Below, in pieces: positions 12,766 through 23,218 of a stretch of DNA of 33,485 nt. Under the pieces are notes generated by a model that did no database searches, was not told the origin of the DNA, and worked only from the letters and a program-made list of their open reading frames with translations. Position numbers and translations under genes: made by a program. Every line of letters begins with the position of its first letter. The stretch's first letter is position 1. Source of the stretch: Paulinella micropora (Eukaryota > Cercozoa > Imbricatea > Euglyphida); NCBI GenBank assembly GCA_009731375.1, contig BJOX01000272.1, positions 275,567-309,051 on the forward strand, given 5' to 3'.

Positions 12766-12885
12766 TAGATGAAATATCGACTAATGTCAGAAAAAAGGAG
12801 CTTCTGATTTCGTCAACCAGGAAGTCTGTGGGTAAAGTATTAACCCGATGCCCAGCTAAGCCGTGATGTTTGCACGGAAGGGACT

Positions 12886-12887
<2 letters not shown>
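12766..12887 (-). repeat. Family Y, copy B (truncated)
   Basis: Reverse complement of 748-870 of copy A. The other 310 bp of Y is missing and GATA repeat begins instead. The breakpoint is at the tetramer TATC of copy A (745-748). Confidence 0.85.
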
Positions 12888-13195
<308 letters not shown>

Positions 13196-13389
13196 AGATG
13201 AGATGTCGCAAAGGAATGTAGTCCTTGCAAAGGAACGCAGTTTCACATCAAACAGTAATTTGTGTACTGTGCATGTGTCCGGGATGGGAATCACGGGTAG
13301 ACTGTGTTCTGGAAAAAAGAAGAGGAGGACGTTGAAGAAAAAGGCAATCTAGGAATGGAGAGTGGGGAGGATAAGGAAGAAGGGAAAGA
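13196..13389 (-). repeat. Family Z, copy 2
   Basis: Near-identical reverse complement of 1-192, with single-base differences and a short A-run length difference. Together with Y copy B it forms an inverted counterpart of 1-870. Confidence 0.85.
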
Positions 13390-13722
13390 AAAGGAAGCCG
13401 TTAGTCCAAGTGTTTTGAGCACCGTAAGCTTGCGCAAGCTACAATGATGACATTGTATAAGGCCTAGACCCCCGAAGGGACCTAGTTGCGCTACAATATG
13501 ACATTGTATAAGGCCTAAACCCCCGAAGGGACCTAGCCCGGGCTATGCAACACTGGACGGCTATGACGGAATGCAGTCGCCGATACGGACTAGAGGAAGA
13601 TTAGTCCAATTTTTGACTGCACAGGAGCGATAAATCGCAAAAGAGCAACGAGCTACGCAGGACGATAGCTTGAAGCAAAGGGATTTGGATTGGGGATGGG
13701 AAAAACCCAAGGCGCGGAAACA
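13390..13722. other. Palindrome-rich island with tandem duplication
   Basis: About 330 bp without microsatellite. A 46-47-bp unit is tandemly duplicated (13439-13485 and 13491-13536), each with an ACAAT...ATTGT dyad and CCCCCGAAGGGACCTAG. Perfect palindromes lie at 13427-13440 (AGCTTGCGCAAGCT) and 13534-13545 (TAGCCCGGGCTA). TTAGTCCAA recurs at 13401 and 13601. It continues from family Z and may be part of that element. No convincing reading frame. Confidence 0.6.
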
Positions 13723-13725
13723 TAT

Positions 13726-13766
<41 letters not shown>

Positions 13767-13794
13767 AAGAAAGATAGATAGACAGATAGATAAC

Positions 13795-13830
<36 letters not shown>

Positions 13831-13875
13831 TAGTCAGACAGACAGACAGACAGACAGATAGTCAGACAGACAGAC

Positions 13876-13927
<52 letters not shown>

Positions 13928-13928
13928 G

Positions 13929-13959
<31 letters not shown>

Positions 13960-13967
13960 CGATAGAC

Positions 13968-14030
<63 letters not shown>

Positions 14031-14035
14031 CCGGT
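13723..14035. repeat. GATA/GACA array
   Basis: About 310 bp of GATA with three GACA blocks and GATAGTCAGACAGACA interruptions, similar in style to 11400-12765. It is followed by the perfect palindrome ACGCGTACGCGT at 14049-14060. Confidence 0.93.
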
Positions 14036-14070
14036 ATAAAGATGTGGCACGCGTACGCGTCCAACCCGTC

Positions 14071-14752
<682 letters not shown>

Positions 14753-14759
14753 TACAATA

Positions 14760-15031
14760 CGTACGCTGTGTGAGGCGGGGTCGGTCGGGTTCATTGATGT
14801 ATTTGATTTATCTTGGGGCTGACTGCTGCCACTGCCATTACTGCCGCTGCTGACTCCTGCAATTTCCTTTTTCTCCGGCGACGCCAAGCCCGGGCGGTTC
14901 ATTGATACTGCTGCTGTATTTGATTTATCTTGCGGCTGACTGCCGCCACTGCCATTATTGCCGCTGCTGACTCCTGCAATTTCCTTTTTCTCCGGCGACG
15001 CCAAGCCCGGGCCAGTCGCAAAATCCTTACA
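14760..15031 (-). other. Candidate coding fragment: 39-residue tandem repeat
   Basis: On the minus strand a continuous frame encodes two copies of a 39-residue unit starting [15 protein letters not shown] and continuing through SQPQDKSNT to NRPG. The second copy lacks three residues (AAV), a 9-bp in-frame difference. I see three base differences otherwise: one synonymous, two changing Gly/Asn to Ser. No ATG starts the frame; upstream it reads through DFATGPG into GGAT repeat. A possible splice donor (AGC|GTACGT) follows. Composition is hydrophilic, Ser/Gly/Pro/Lys-rich and probably disordered. It could be an exon remnant or simply a 117-bp minisatellite in an open frame; no family recognised. 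Confidence 0.3.
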
Positions 15032-15034
15032 GAT

Positions 15035-15076
15035 AGTAGATGGATGGATGGATGGATGGATGGATGGATATATAGG

Positions 15077-15127
<51 letters not shown>

Positions 15128-15166
15128 GTAGGTAGGTAGGTATATAGGTAGACGGATAGAGAAATG

Positions 15167-15222
<56 letters not shown>

Positions 15223-15351
15223 CAGATAGATAGATAGATGGATGGATGGATGGATGGATGATGGATAGATAGATGGATATATAGATGGATAGATAGATGG
15301 ATAAATAGATGGATAGTTAGATAGATAGATAGATAGATATATAGATAGGGG

Positions 15352-15392
<41 letters not shown>

Positions 15393-15410
15393 GCGGGAAA
15401 GGCGGGCAGT

Positions 15411-15449
<39 letters not shown>

Positions 15450-15503
15450 TAGATAGATAGATATATAGATAGATAGATAGATAGACGGGAAAGGCGGGCA
15501 GTC

Positions 15504-15565
<62 letters not shown>
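15035..15565. repeat. GGAT/GATA arrays, then CTAT
   Basis: GGAT/GATA mix to 15503, then (CTAT)n from about 15505 in the opposite sense. The spacer GGGAAAGGCGGGCAGT occurs near 15394 and 15486. The change from GATA to CTAT makes the flanks of the second spacer complementary. Confidence 0.9.
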
Positions 15566-15566
<1 letters not shown>

Positions 15567-15590
15567 ATAATACCTGGGTCACGCGGTGCC

Positions 15591-15614
15591 ACTTTATATG
15601 CAGTACTGCTGGTA

Positions 15615-15674
<60 letters not shown>

Positions 15675-15699
15675 CTTTATATGCAGTACTGCTGGTACC

Positions 15700-15700
<1 letters not shown>
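15591..15700 (+). repeat. Duplicated spacer around a TA array
   Basis: A 27-bp unit (ACTTTATATGCAGTACTGCT, then GGTACCT) occurs at 15591-15617 and 15674-15700. It contains the perfect palindromes GCAGTACTGC and GGTACC. Confidence 0.85.
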
Positions 15701-15780
<80 letters not shown>

Positions 15781-15781
15781 T

Positions 15782-15992
15782 NNNNNNNNNNNNNNNNNNN
15801 NNNNNNNNNNNNNNNNNNNNNNNNNNNNNNNNNNNNNNNNNNNNNNNNNNNNNNNNNNNNNNNNNNNNNNNNNNNNNNNNNNNNNNNNNNNNNNNNNNNN
15901 NNNNNNNNNNNNNNNNNNNNNNNNNNNNNNNNNNNNNNNNNNNNNNNNNNNNNNNNNNNNNNNNNNNNNNNNNNNNNNNNNNNNNNNNNNNN
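15782..15992. other. Assembly gap (211 N)
   Basis: Gap between a TA array and a 12-bp-unit array. Confidence 0.97.
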
Positions 15993-16221
15993 TAAGTAGA
16001 TAGATAAGTAGATAGATAAGTAGATAGATAAGTAGATAGATAAGTAGATAGATAAGTAGATAGATAAGTAGATAGATAAGTAGATAGATAAGTAGATAGA
16101 TAAGTAGATAGATAAGTAGATAGATAAGTATATACATAAGTAGATAGATAAGTAGATATATAAGTAGATAGATAAGTAGATAGATAAGTAGATAGATAAG
16201 TAGATAGATAAGTAGATAGAT
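15993..16221. repeat. 12-bp unit array (TAAGTAGATAGA)n
   Basis: About 19 copies of a dodecamer, itself three GATA-like tetramers with one AAGT variant. A clear higher-order repeat. Confidence 0.93.
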
Positions 16222-16281
16222 AAATAGACAGATAAATAGATAGATAAACAGATAGATAAACAGATAGATAGACAGACAGAC

Positions 16282-16359
<78 letters not shown>

Positions 16360-16366
16360 ATAGATC

Positions 16367-16435
<69 letters not shown>

Positions 16436-16446
16436 GTAGATAGATA
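16222..16446. repeat. GATA array
   Basis: GATA with GACA and AAACAG variants, ending at the G-rich family W unit. Confidence 0.94.
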
Positions 16447-16558
16447 GGGGTAAGGTGGGTGAGTGGGTGGGAGGATCGGTGTGTGGTGTGAATATATAGA
16501 TACATACAGACATTGATATACATACCAGATTCATTCATACATTGATGTTGTCGATCAC

Positions 16559-16561
<3 letters not shown>
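16447..16561 (+). repeat. Family W, copy 1 (G-rich head)
   Basis: Starts with GGGGTAAGGTGGGTGAGTGG and continues GTGGGAGGATCGG, then ATTGATATACATACCAGAT. Ends GTCGATCACGAT (16550-16561), which passes straight into GATA repeat. The G tracts fit a G-quadruplex motif. Related copies are at 17419-17530 and, inverted, 17797-17973. Confidence 0.75.
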
Positions 16562-16625
<64 letters not shown>

Positions 16626-16644
16626 GGATAGATAGATAGATAGA

Positions 16645-16675
<31 letters not shown>

Positions 16676-16735
16676 AGACAAGATAAGATAAGATAAGATA
16701 AGATAAGATAAGATAAGATAAGATAAGATAAAATA

Positions 16736-16766
<31 letters not shown>

Positions 16767-17182
16767 AAGTCAGCCCCAAGATAAGATAAGATAATATTAA
16801 GATAGATAAGATAAGATAAGATAAGATAAGATGAGATGAGATGAGATGAGATGAGATGAGATGAGGTGAGGTGAGGTGAGGTGAGGTGAGATCAGATCAG
16901 ATCAGATGAGATGAGATGAGATGAGATGAGATGAGATGCGATGAGATGAGATGAGATGAGATGAGATGAGAAAAGAAAAGAAAAGAAAAGAAAAGAAAAG
17001 AAAAGGTTCGGTTCGGTTCGGTTCGGTTAGGTTAGGTTAGGTTAGGTTAGGTTAGGTTAGGTTAGGTTAGGTTAGGTTAGGTTAGGTTGGGTTGGGTTGG
17101 GTTGGGTTAGGTTGGGTTGGGTTGGGTTGGGTTGGGTTGGGTTGGATTAGATTAGATTAGATTAGATTAGATTAGGTTAGAT

Positions 17183-17185
<3 letters not shown>
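16645..17185. repeat. Pentanucleotide array with changing unit
   Basis: A five-base repeat that changes unit in blocks: ATAAG, ATGAG, GTGAG, ATCAG, ATGAG, AAAAG, GTTCG, GTTAG, GTTGG, ATTAG. From 16811 to 17185 the register never slips (75 units, all ending in G except one variant checked as ATGCG, which also ends in G). GTTAG units at 17026-17085 equal (TTAGG)12. Before 16811 the array is AGATA with a non-repeat interruption near 16766-16780. Confidence 0.93.
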
Positions 17186-17227
<42 letters not shown>

Positions 17228-17246
17228 TAGATTGATAGATTAGATT

Positions 17247-17287
<41 letters not shown>

Positions 17288-17325
17288 ACAGATAGATAAA
17301 TAGATAGATAAACAGTTAGATAAAC

Positions 17326-17398
<73 letters not shown>

Positions 17399-17418
17399 TA
17401 TAGATAGATAGATAGATA
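17186..17418. repeat. GATA array
   Basis: GATA with ATTGATAG and AAACAG variants. Confidence 0.94.
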
Positions 17419-17530
17419 GGGGTAAGGTGGGTGGGTGGCGGGGGGATACAGAGGTACATTCATACATATATATACATATATATATATTTATACATTGATA
17501 GATATACATAATACCTGGCCTGAAAACAGT
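17419..17530 (+). repeat. Family W, copy 2
   Basis: Starts GGGGTAAGGTGGGTGGGTGG then CGGGGGG (17419-17446), a strong G-quadruplex motif, followed by TA/ACAT sequence and a CCTGGCCTGAAAACAG end not shared with copy 1. Confidence 0.7.
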
Positions 17531-17582
<52 letters not shown>

Positions 17583-17646
17583 ACAGATGGAGAGAGAGAG
17601 AGAGAGAGAGAGAAAGAAAGAGAGAGAGAGAGAGCAGAGAGAGAGA

Positions 17647-17689
<43 letters not shown>

Positions 17690-17693
17690 AGAG

Positions 17694-17740
<47 letters not shown>

Positions 17741-17780
17741 CAGATAGATAGACAGATAGATAGATAGATAGATATATAGA
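17531..17780. repeat. GA and GATA arrays
   Basis: GA-rich tract with GGAGAGACA and AAAG variants to about 17697, then GATA. Confidence 0.92.
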
Positions 17781-17796
17781 ATATATACATATACCT

Positions 17797-17972
17797 GTCG
17801 ATCACGATTGGTCTTGTGAGCGGGTACACAGTGGAAAGCGAAACGGAACCTAACAATACATGTATACGTATATCAATGTATGAATGTATCTGGTATGTAT
17901 ATGAATGTATGAATATAGCTATGTATTCACACCAACACACCGATCCGCCCACCCCACTCACCCACCTTACCC

Positions 17973-17973
<1 letters not shown>
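17797..17973 (-). repeat. Family W, copy 3 (inverted, longest)
   Basis: The C-rich end (17926-17973) is the reverse complement of the W head at 16447. The other end carries GTCGATCACGAT (17797-17808), CTTGTGAGCGGGTACACAG and AAACGGAACCTAACAA (17841-17856). The middle contains TGTATCTGGTATGTATATG, which matches copy 1 in reverse. Confidence 0.75.
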
Positions 17974-18061
<88 letters not shown>

Positions 18062-18075
18062 CATCTATCTATCTC
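17974..18075. repeat. (CTAT)n array
   Basis: About 100 bp of CTAT next to inverted W copy 3. Confidence 0.95.
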
Positions 18076-18080
18076 GATAG

Positions 18081-18108
18081 GTCTTGTGGGCGGGTACACA
18101 GGGAAAGC

Positions 18109-18161
<53 letters not shown>

Positions 18162-18179
18162 CGAAACGGAACCTAACAA
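18081..18179 (+). repeat. W sub-unit interrupted by a 50-bp GATA array
   Basis: Matches 17811-17856 (CTTGTGGGCGGGTACACAGG, then AAACGGAACCTAACAA), but between GGAAAGCGA and GCGAAACGG lies a pure TAGA array (18111-18160). The tetramer GCGA is present on both sides (18107-18110 and 18161-18164) and only once in the uninterrupted copy. A third AAACGGAACCTAACAA is at 18888-18903, again joined to GATA. Confidence 0.85.
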
Positions 18180-18189
18180 TATGAGATAG

Positions 18190-18615
18190 GTAGATGAGAT
18201 ATCGACTAATGTCAGAAAAAAAGGAGCTTCTGATTTCGTCACCAAGGAAGTCTGTGGGTAAAGTATTAACCCGATGCCCAGCCGTGATGTTTGCACGGAA
18301 GGGACTGATACAGGCGATACCAAACCTTCCTAGTACCAGGCGGGGCCAGGGCTCGTTCCATAAGCGCCCCTTGCAGAACGAGCTCCCACCTCCATTACAG
18401 AGGACCCAGTAAGCAGATGGAGTTTCGAGACTGTTCGACAGTCTAGTATAAACCGACAGAGCACTGTGGGTTTTATTCCGGGCTCAACAAGCGAGAAAGG
18501 GCACCCTGAGGGAACAGGATTGTGCTTCCCGTCGCTATTTCGGCATGTGACTTATAGGCGTATAGCTAGGCACACATAAGGCACCCCACCACGGGCCCAG
18601 CACACCCACACCATC
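18190..18615 (-). repeat. Family Y, copy C (near full length)
   Basis: Reverse complement of 439-870 with scattered substitutions and small indels (for example loss of CTAA in CCAGCTAAGCC). The palindrome AGACTGT/ACAGTCT is preserved at 18428-18444 even though its loop is now TCG, the reverse complement as expected. Confidence 0.85.
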
Positions 18616-18720
18616 CCCTAATTCTCTGTCTGTCGACAGATGGCACCCATTTCAAAAAAACCAAGCCCAAGGGAGGGTCAGTGACACCTCAAGTGGCCTT
18701 GGTTCACTCCGTGGAGTAAG
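18616..18720. other. Unique island of about 105 bp
   Basis: Mixed sequence including TGTCGACA palindrome and an A-run. It lies directly beyond the Y homology, so it may be flanking host sequence. No gene seen. Confidence 0.5.
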
Positions 18721-18765
18721 AGATAGATAGATAGATAGATAGATAGAAGATAGATAAATAGATAT

Positions 18766-18821
<56 letters not shown>

Positions 18822-18842
18822 GTAGATAGGTAGGTAGGTAGG

Positions 18843-18889
<47 letters not shown>

Positions 18890-19062
18890 ACGGAACCTAA
18901 CAACACGAGATAGGTAGATAGATAGATAGATAGATATATAGATAGATAGATAGATAGGTAGATAGATAGGTAGATAGGTAGATAGATAGATAGATAGATA
19001 GATAGGTAGATAGATAGATAGATAGATAGGTAGATAGATAGGTAGATAGATAGGTAGATAGG

Positions 19063-19129
<67 letters not shown>

Positions 19130-19185
19130 GTAGGTAGGTAGGTAGGTAGGTAGGTAGGTAGGTAGGTAGGTAGGTAGATAGATAT

Positions 19186-19233
<48 letters not shown>

Positions 19234-19420
19234 GTAGATAGGTAGGTATGTAGGTAGATATAATTAAGTAGGTAAGTAGGTAGATATATATATAAATAAA
19301 TAAGTAGGTCAATAGGTGGGGAGGTAGGTATGTAGGTATGTAGGTAGATATAAATAAGTAGGTAAGTAGGTAGATAGATATATAAATAAATAAGTAGGTG
19401 AGTAGGTGGGGAGGTAGGTA
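18721..19420. repeat. GATA/GGTA array
   Basis: About 700 bp of GATA alternating with GGTA blocks. A duplicated block containing TATGTAGGTAGATATAA and AAGTAGGTAAGTAGG occurs near 19247 and 19334. Confidence 0.93.
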
Positions 19421-19424
19421 TGTA

Positions 19425-19462
19425 GAATAATAATGATAATGATTTTAATAATAATAATAATA

Positions 19463-19515
<53 letters not shown>

Positions 19516-19555
19516 CATAATCATAATAATTATAGTAATAATAATAATAATAGAT
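19425..19555. repeat. (AAT)n trinucleotide array
   Basis: AAT units with GAT and CAT variants, followed by a unique spacer of about 30 bp (19560-19590). Confidence 0.93.
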
Positions 19556-19590
19556 AAGTAGAGAACTAGGGACATCGAGGTGGACGTGTA

Positions 19591-20565
19591 AGAGTAAAAG
19601 TAAGAGTAAGAGTAAGAGTAAGAGTAAGAGTAAGAGTAAGAGTAGGAGTAGGAGCAGGAGTAGGAGTAGGAGTAGGAGTAAGAGTAGGAGTAGGAGTAGT
19701 AAGAGTTTGAGTAAGAGTAAGAGTAAGAGTAGGAGTAGGAGTAGGAGTAGGAGTAGGAGTAGGAGTAGGAGTAAGAGTAAGAGTAAGAGTAAGAGTAAGA
19801 GTAAGAGTAAGAGTAAGAGTAGGAGTAAGAGTAGTAGGAGTAGGAGTAGGAGTAGGAGTAGGAGTAAGAGTAAGAGTAAGAGTAGGAGTAGGAGTAGGAG
19901 TGGGAGTAGGAGTAGGAGTAAGAGTAGGAGTAGGAGTAGGAGTAGGAGTAGGAGTAGGAGTAAGAGTAGGAGTAAGAGTAAGAGTAAGAGTAAGAGTAGG
20001 AGTAGGAGTAGGAGTAGAAGTAAGAGTAAGAGTAAGAGTAAGAGTAAGAGTAAGAGTAAGAGTAGAAGTAGGAGTAAGAGTAAGAGTAAGAGTAAGAGTA
20101 GGAGTAGGAGTAAGAGTAAGAGTAAGAGTAAGAGTAGGAGTAGGAGTAGGAGTAAGAGTAAGAGTAGGAGTAGGAGTAGGAGTAAGAGTAGGAGTAAGAG
20201 TAAGAGTAAGAGTAAGAGTAAGAGTAAGAGTAAGAGTAAGAGTAAGAAGGAGTAAGAGTAAGAGTAAGAGCAAGGGTAAGAGTAAGAGTAAGAGTAAGAG
20301 TAAGAGCAAGAGTAAGAGTAAGAGGAAGAGCAAGAGTAAGAGTAAGAGTAAGAGCAAGAGTAAGAGCAAGGGTAAGAGCAAGAGTAAGAGGAAGAGCAAG
20401 ATTACGAGTAAGCAAGAGTAAGAGGAAGAGCAAGAGTAAGAGTAAGAGTAAGAGCAAGAGCAAGAGTAAGAGTTGAGAGTAAGAGTAAGAGTAAGAGTAA
20501 GAGTTAAGAGCAAGTGTAAGAGTTAAGAGTTAAGAGTTAAGAGTTAAGAGTTAAGAGTTAAGAGT
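19591..20565. repeat. (AGAGTA)n hexanucleotide array, about 1 kb
   Basis: Six-base units mostly AAGAGT or AGGAGT, clustered in runs. Later variants are AAGAGC, GAAGAG and GTTAAGA (7 bp, about 20515-20565). It translates as Ser-Lys/Ser-Arg dipeptides on the plus strand; this resembles an RS domain only because of the repeat. Confidence 0.93.
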
Positions 20566-20640
20566 ACCTATCTTTTGGCTTGAGGACCATAGGGAGCGTC
20601 TTGAGTCCTATCTCAGCCTTGTCTGGCCACGCAGACCCTA
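20566..20640. other. Short unique island
   Basis: About 75 bp of mixed sequence (TTTTGGCTTGAGGACC and CTTGTCTGGCCACGCAGACC). Nothing recognised. Confidence 0.5.
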
Positions 20641-20877
20641 GGTAGGTAGGTAGGTAGGCAGGTAGGTAGCTAGGTAGCTAGGTAGGTAGGTAGGTAGGTA
20701 GGTAGGTAGGTAGGTATGTGCAATCAACGCTCAGTTAGTTTAGTTACAGACAATCGATCGATCAATTGATCGATCGATCGATCGGAATCGATCCGATTCG
20801 TCCGAATCGATCGATCGATCGGAATCGATCCGATTCGTCCGAAACGATCGATCGATCGATTGATCGATTGACAATCG

Positions 20878-20921
<44 letters not shown>

Positions 20922-21335
20922 ATCAATCGATCAATCGATCAATCGATCAATCAATCAATCCATCCATCCATCCATCCATGCATCCATGCATCCATCCATC
21001 CATCCATCCATCCATCCATCCATGCATCCATCCATCCATCCATCCATCCATCCATCCATCCATCAGTCCATCAGTCCATTAATCCATCCATCCATCCATC
21101 CATGCATCCATCCATCAGTCCATCAGTCCATCAGTCCATCACTTCCATCACTTCCATCAGTTCCATCAGTTCCATCACTTCATCCATCCATCAATCCATC
21201 CATCCATCCATCCATCCATCCATCCATCCACCCACCAATCCATCCATACCCATCCATCAATCCATCAATCCATCAATCCATCAATCCCTCCATCCATCCA
21301 TCCATCCATCAATCAATCAATCAATCAATCAATAT
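20640..21335. repeat. GGTA, GATC, ATCA and ATCC arrays
   Basis: GGTA (20640-20715), GATC (20752-20880) containing two copies of CGGAATCGATCCGATTCGTC, then ATCA (20880-20955) and ATCC with CATG and CAGT variants to 21335. The GATC and ATCA parts are rich in self-complementary sequence. Confidence 0.92.
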
Positions 21336-21390
21336 GTAAATGACTTATATATATTTGCACCTTCTCTCGCCACGCAGTCATACACAATAT

Positions 21391-21393
21391 CGT

Positions 21394-21458
<65 letters not shown>

Positions 21459-21505
21459 GCTGTTGCTAGTGTTGTTGTTGTTGTTGTTGTTGTTGTTATT
21501 GCTAG

Positions 21506-21541
<36 letters not shown>

Positions 21542-21698
21542 CTGTTGTTGTTGTTGTTGTTGTCTGTTGTTGTTGTTGTTGTTGTCTGTTGTTGTTGTTG
21601 TTGTTGTTGTTGTTGTCTGTTGTTGTTGTTGTTGTTGTCTGTTGTTGTTGTTGTTGTTGTTGTTGTTGCTGCTGCTGCTGTTGTCGTCGTCGTCGTCG

Positions 21699-21736
<38 letters not shown>

Positions 21737-21739
21737 GCT

Positions 21740-21799
<60 letters not shown>

Positions 21800-22195
21800 G
21801 CTGTTGTCGCTGTTGTTGTTGCTGCTGCTGTTGTCGTTGTTCTTGTTGTTGTTCTTGTTGTCGTCGTTGTTGCTGTTGTTGTTCTTGTTCTTGTTGTTCT
21901 TGTTGTCGTCCTTGTTGTTATTGCTGCTGCTGCTGCTGCTGTTGCTGTTGTTCTTGTTGTCGTCGTCGTTGTTGTTGCTGTTGTTGTTGCTGTTGTCGTT
22001 GTTGTTGTTGTTGTCTGTTGTTGTCTTTTTTGCTGTTGTTGTTGTTGTCGTTGTTGTCTGTTGTTGTTGTTGTTGTTGTTCTTGTTGTTCTTGTCGTCGT
22101 TGTCGTTGTTCTGTTATCGTTGTTGTTGTTGTTGTTGTTGCTGCTGCTGCTGCTGCTGCTGTTCTTGTTGTCGTCGTCGTCGTCGTTGTTGTTGC

Positions 22196-22228
<33 letters not shown>

Positions 22229-22300
22229 CACACGGTACCTGGTCATGGTTGTTGTTGTTGTCGTTGTTGCTGTTGCTGTTGTTGTTGTTGTTGTTGCTGT
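21391..22300. repeat. (TTG)n/(CTG)n trinucleotide array, about 0.9 kb
   Basis: TTG units with interspersed CTG runs (for example 21666-21680, 21750-21770, 22138-22161), TCG runs and TCTG phase breaks. The spacer TCACACGGTACCTGG occurs twice (22227-22248 and 22302-22323). Confidence 0.93.
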
Positions 22301-22377
22301 TGTCACACGGTACCTGGCCATGGTGCGTAGTTCTCACTATTGGGTGCGAAACTCGCCGCCGAGATGTAGAGCTACAT

Positions 22378-22426
22378 AGTATTATTATTATTATTACTAT
22401 TATTATTATTATTATTATTATCATTA

Positions 22427-22495
<69 letters not shown>

Positions 22496-22496
22496 C

Positions 22497-22557
<61 letters not shown>
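22378..22557. repeat. (TTA)n array
   Basis: About 180 bp of TTA immediately left of X copy 1. Confidence 0.95.
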
Positions 22558-22559
<2 letters not shown>

Positions 22560-23047
22560 ATCTGCCTTGGAGTGTTGACTGTGACATATTTGAGGGAAAT
22601 CCCGATGAAAAAACCTAGTCACACTTGCTAATTAGAGTTCCAGCCCAATGGCCTCAAGGCGTTAAACTGTGACGCCAACTCATAACCCTTTGGTGGTAGA
22701 TGCTGGGGAGGAGGGTCGTTGCGCGCGTAAAAGATCTTAAACTCCGCATATGCTGGTTGATAGCCCAGGACCCAGCAGACACCAGATTGTTATGGGTGGG
22801 GTTTCGAGGCAGCTCTAGCAACCGCGCTTGGTGTATGCACTTGCACATTCGGTGACGTCTTGCAAGAGGTTGCTGGGACTGCGGAATAACCTCGGCTTAG
22901 TGCAGTCTTGCCCTCAGGAGCTCCATCGGTGGCCCCGATCATCAGGCGAGAGACTGACACGGGGGGGTGGAGGACCTCGAACAAGGGTATTGGAGGCTTA
23001 TGTCCGTTGAGGATATGCCATTAGCTGCATCAGTACGCCTCAGATAT

Positions 23048-23049
<2 letters not shown>
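22558..23049 (+). repeat. Dispersed repeat family X, copy 1
   Basis: A 490-bp unit bracketed by (TTA)n on both sides. By segments: A 22558-22765, B 22766-22812, C 22813-22873, D 22874-22908, E 22909-23049. Copy 2 (24122-24605) is almost identical. The minus strand of segment A contains an uninterrupted 53-codon frame that ends at a stop (TAG) in all copies, with residues such as AYAEFKIFYARND and KGYELASQFNALRPLGW. It has no start codon and no family was recognised. Probably a mobile or amplified element of unknown class. Confidence 0.75.
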
Positions 23050-23105
<56 letters not shown>

Positions 23106-23146
23106 GTAGTAGTAGTAGTAGTACTGAAAAAAGTAGTAGTATTATT

Positions 23147-23211
<65 letters not shown>

Positions 23212-23218
23212 CATTATT
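23050..23218. repeat. (TTA)n array with TAG interruption
   Basis: TTA/ATT repeat between X copy 1 and SINE copy 1, with a TAG block and ACTGAAAAAAGTAG near 23124. Confidence 0.93.

Noticed and set aside
19591-20463. Ser-Arg/Ser-Lys dipeptide frame resembling an RS splicing domain
   Set aside because: It is the direct translation of AGAGTA units, and the opposite strand is equally open.
20766-22379. 537-codon frame through GATC, ATCC and TTG arrays
   Set aside because: It crosses several unrelated repeat types and has homopolymer-like peptide (Val, Cys, Leu runs).
22654-22984. Repeated 60-64-codon frames in X on both strands
   Set aside because: They overlap each other on both strands in the same segment and recur only because X is duplicated; no conserved domain recognised.
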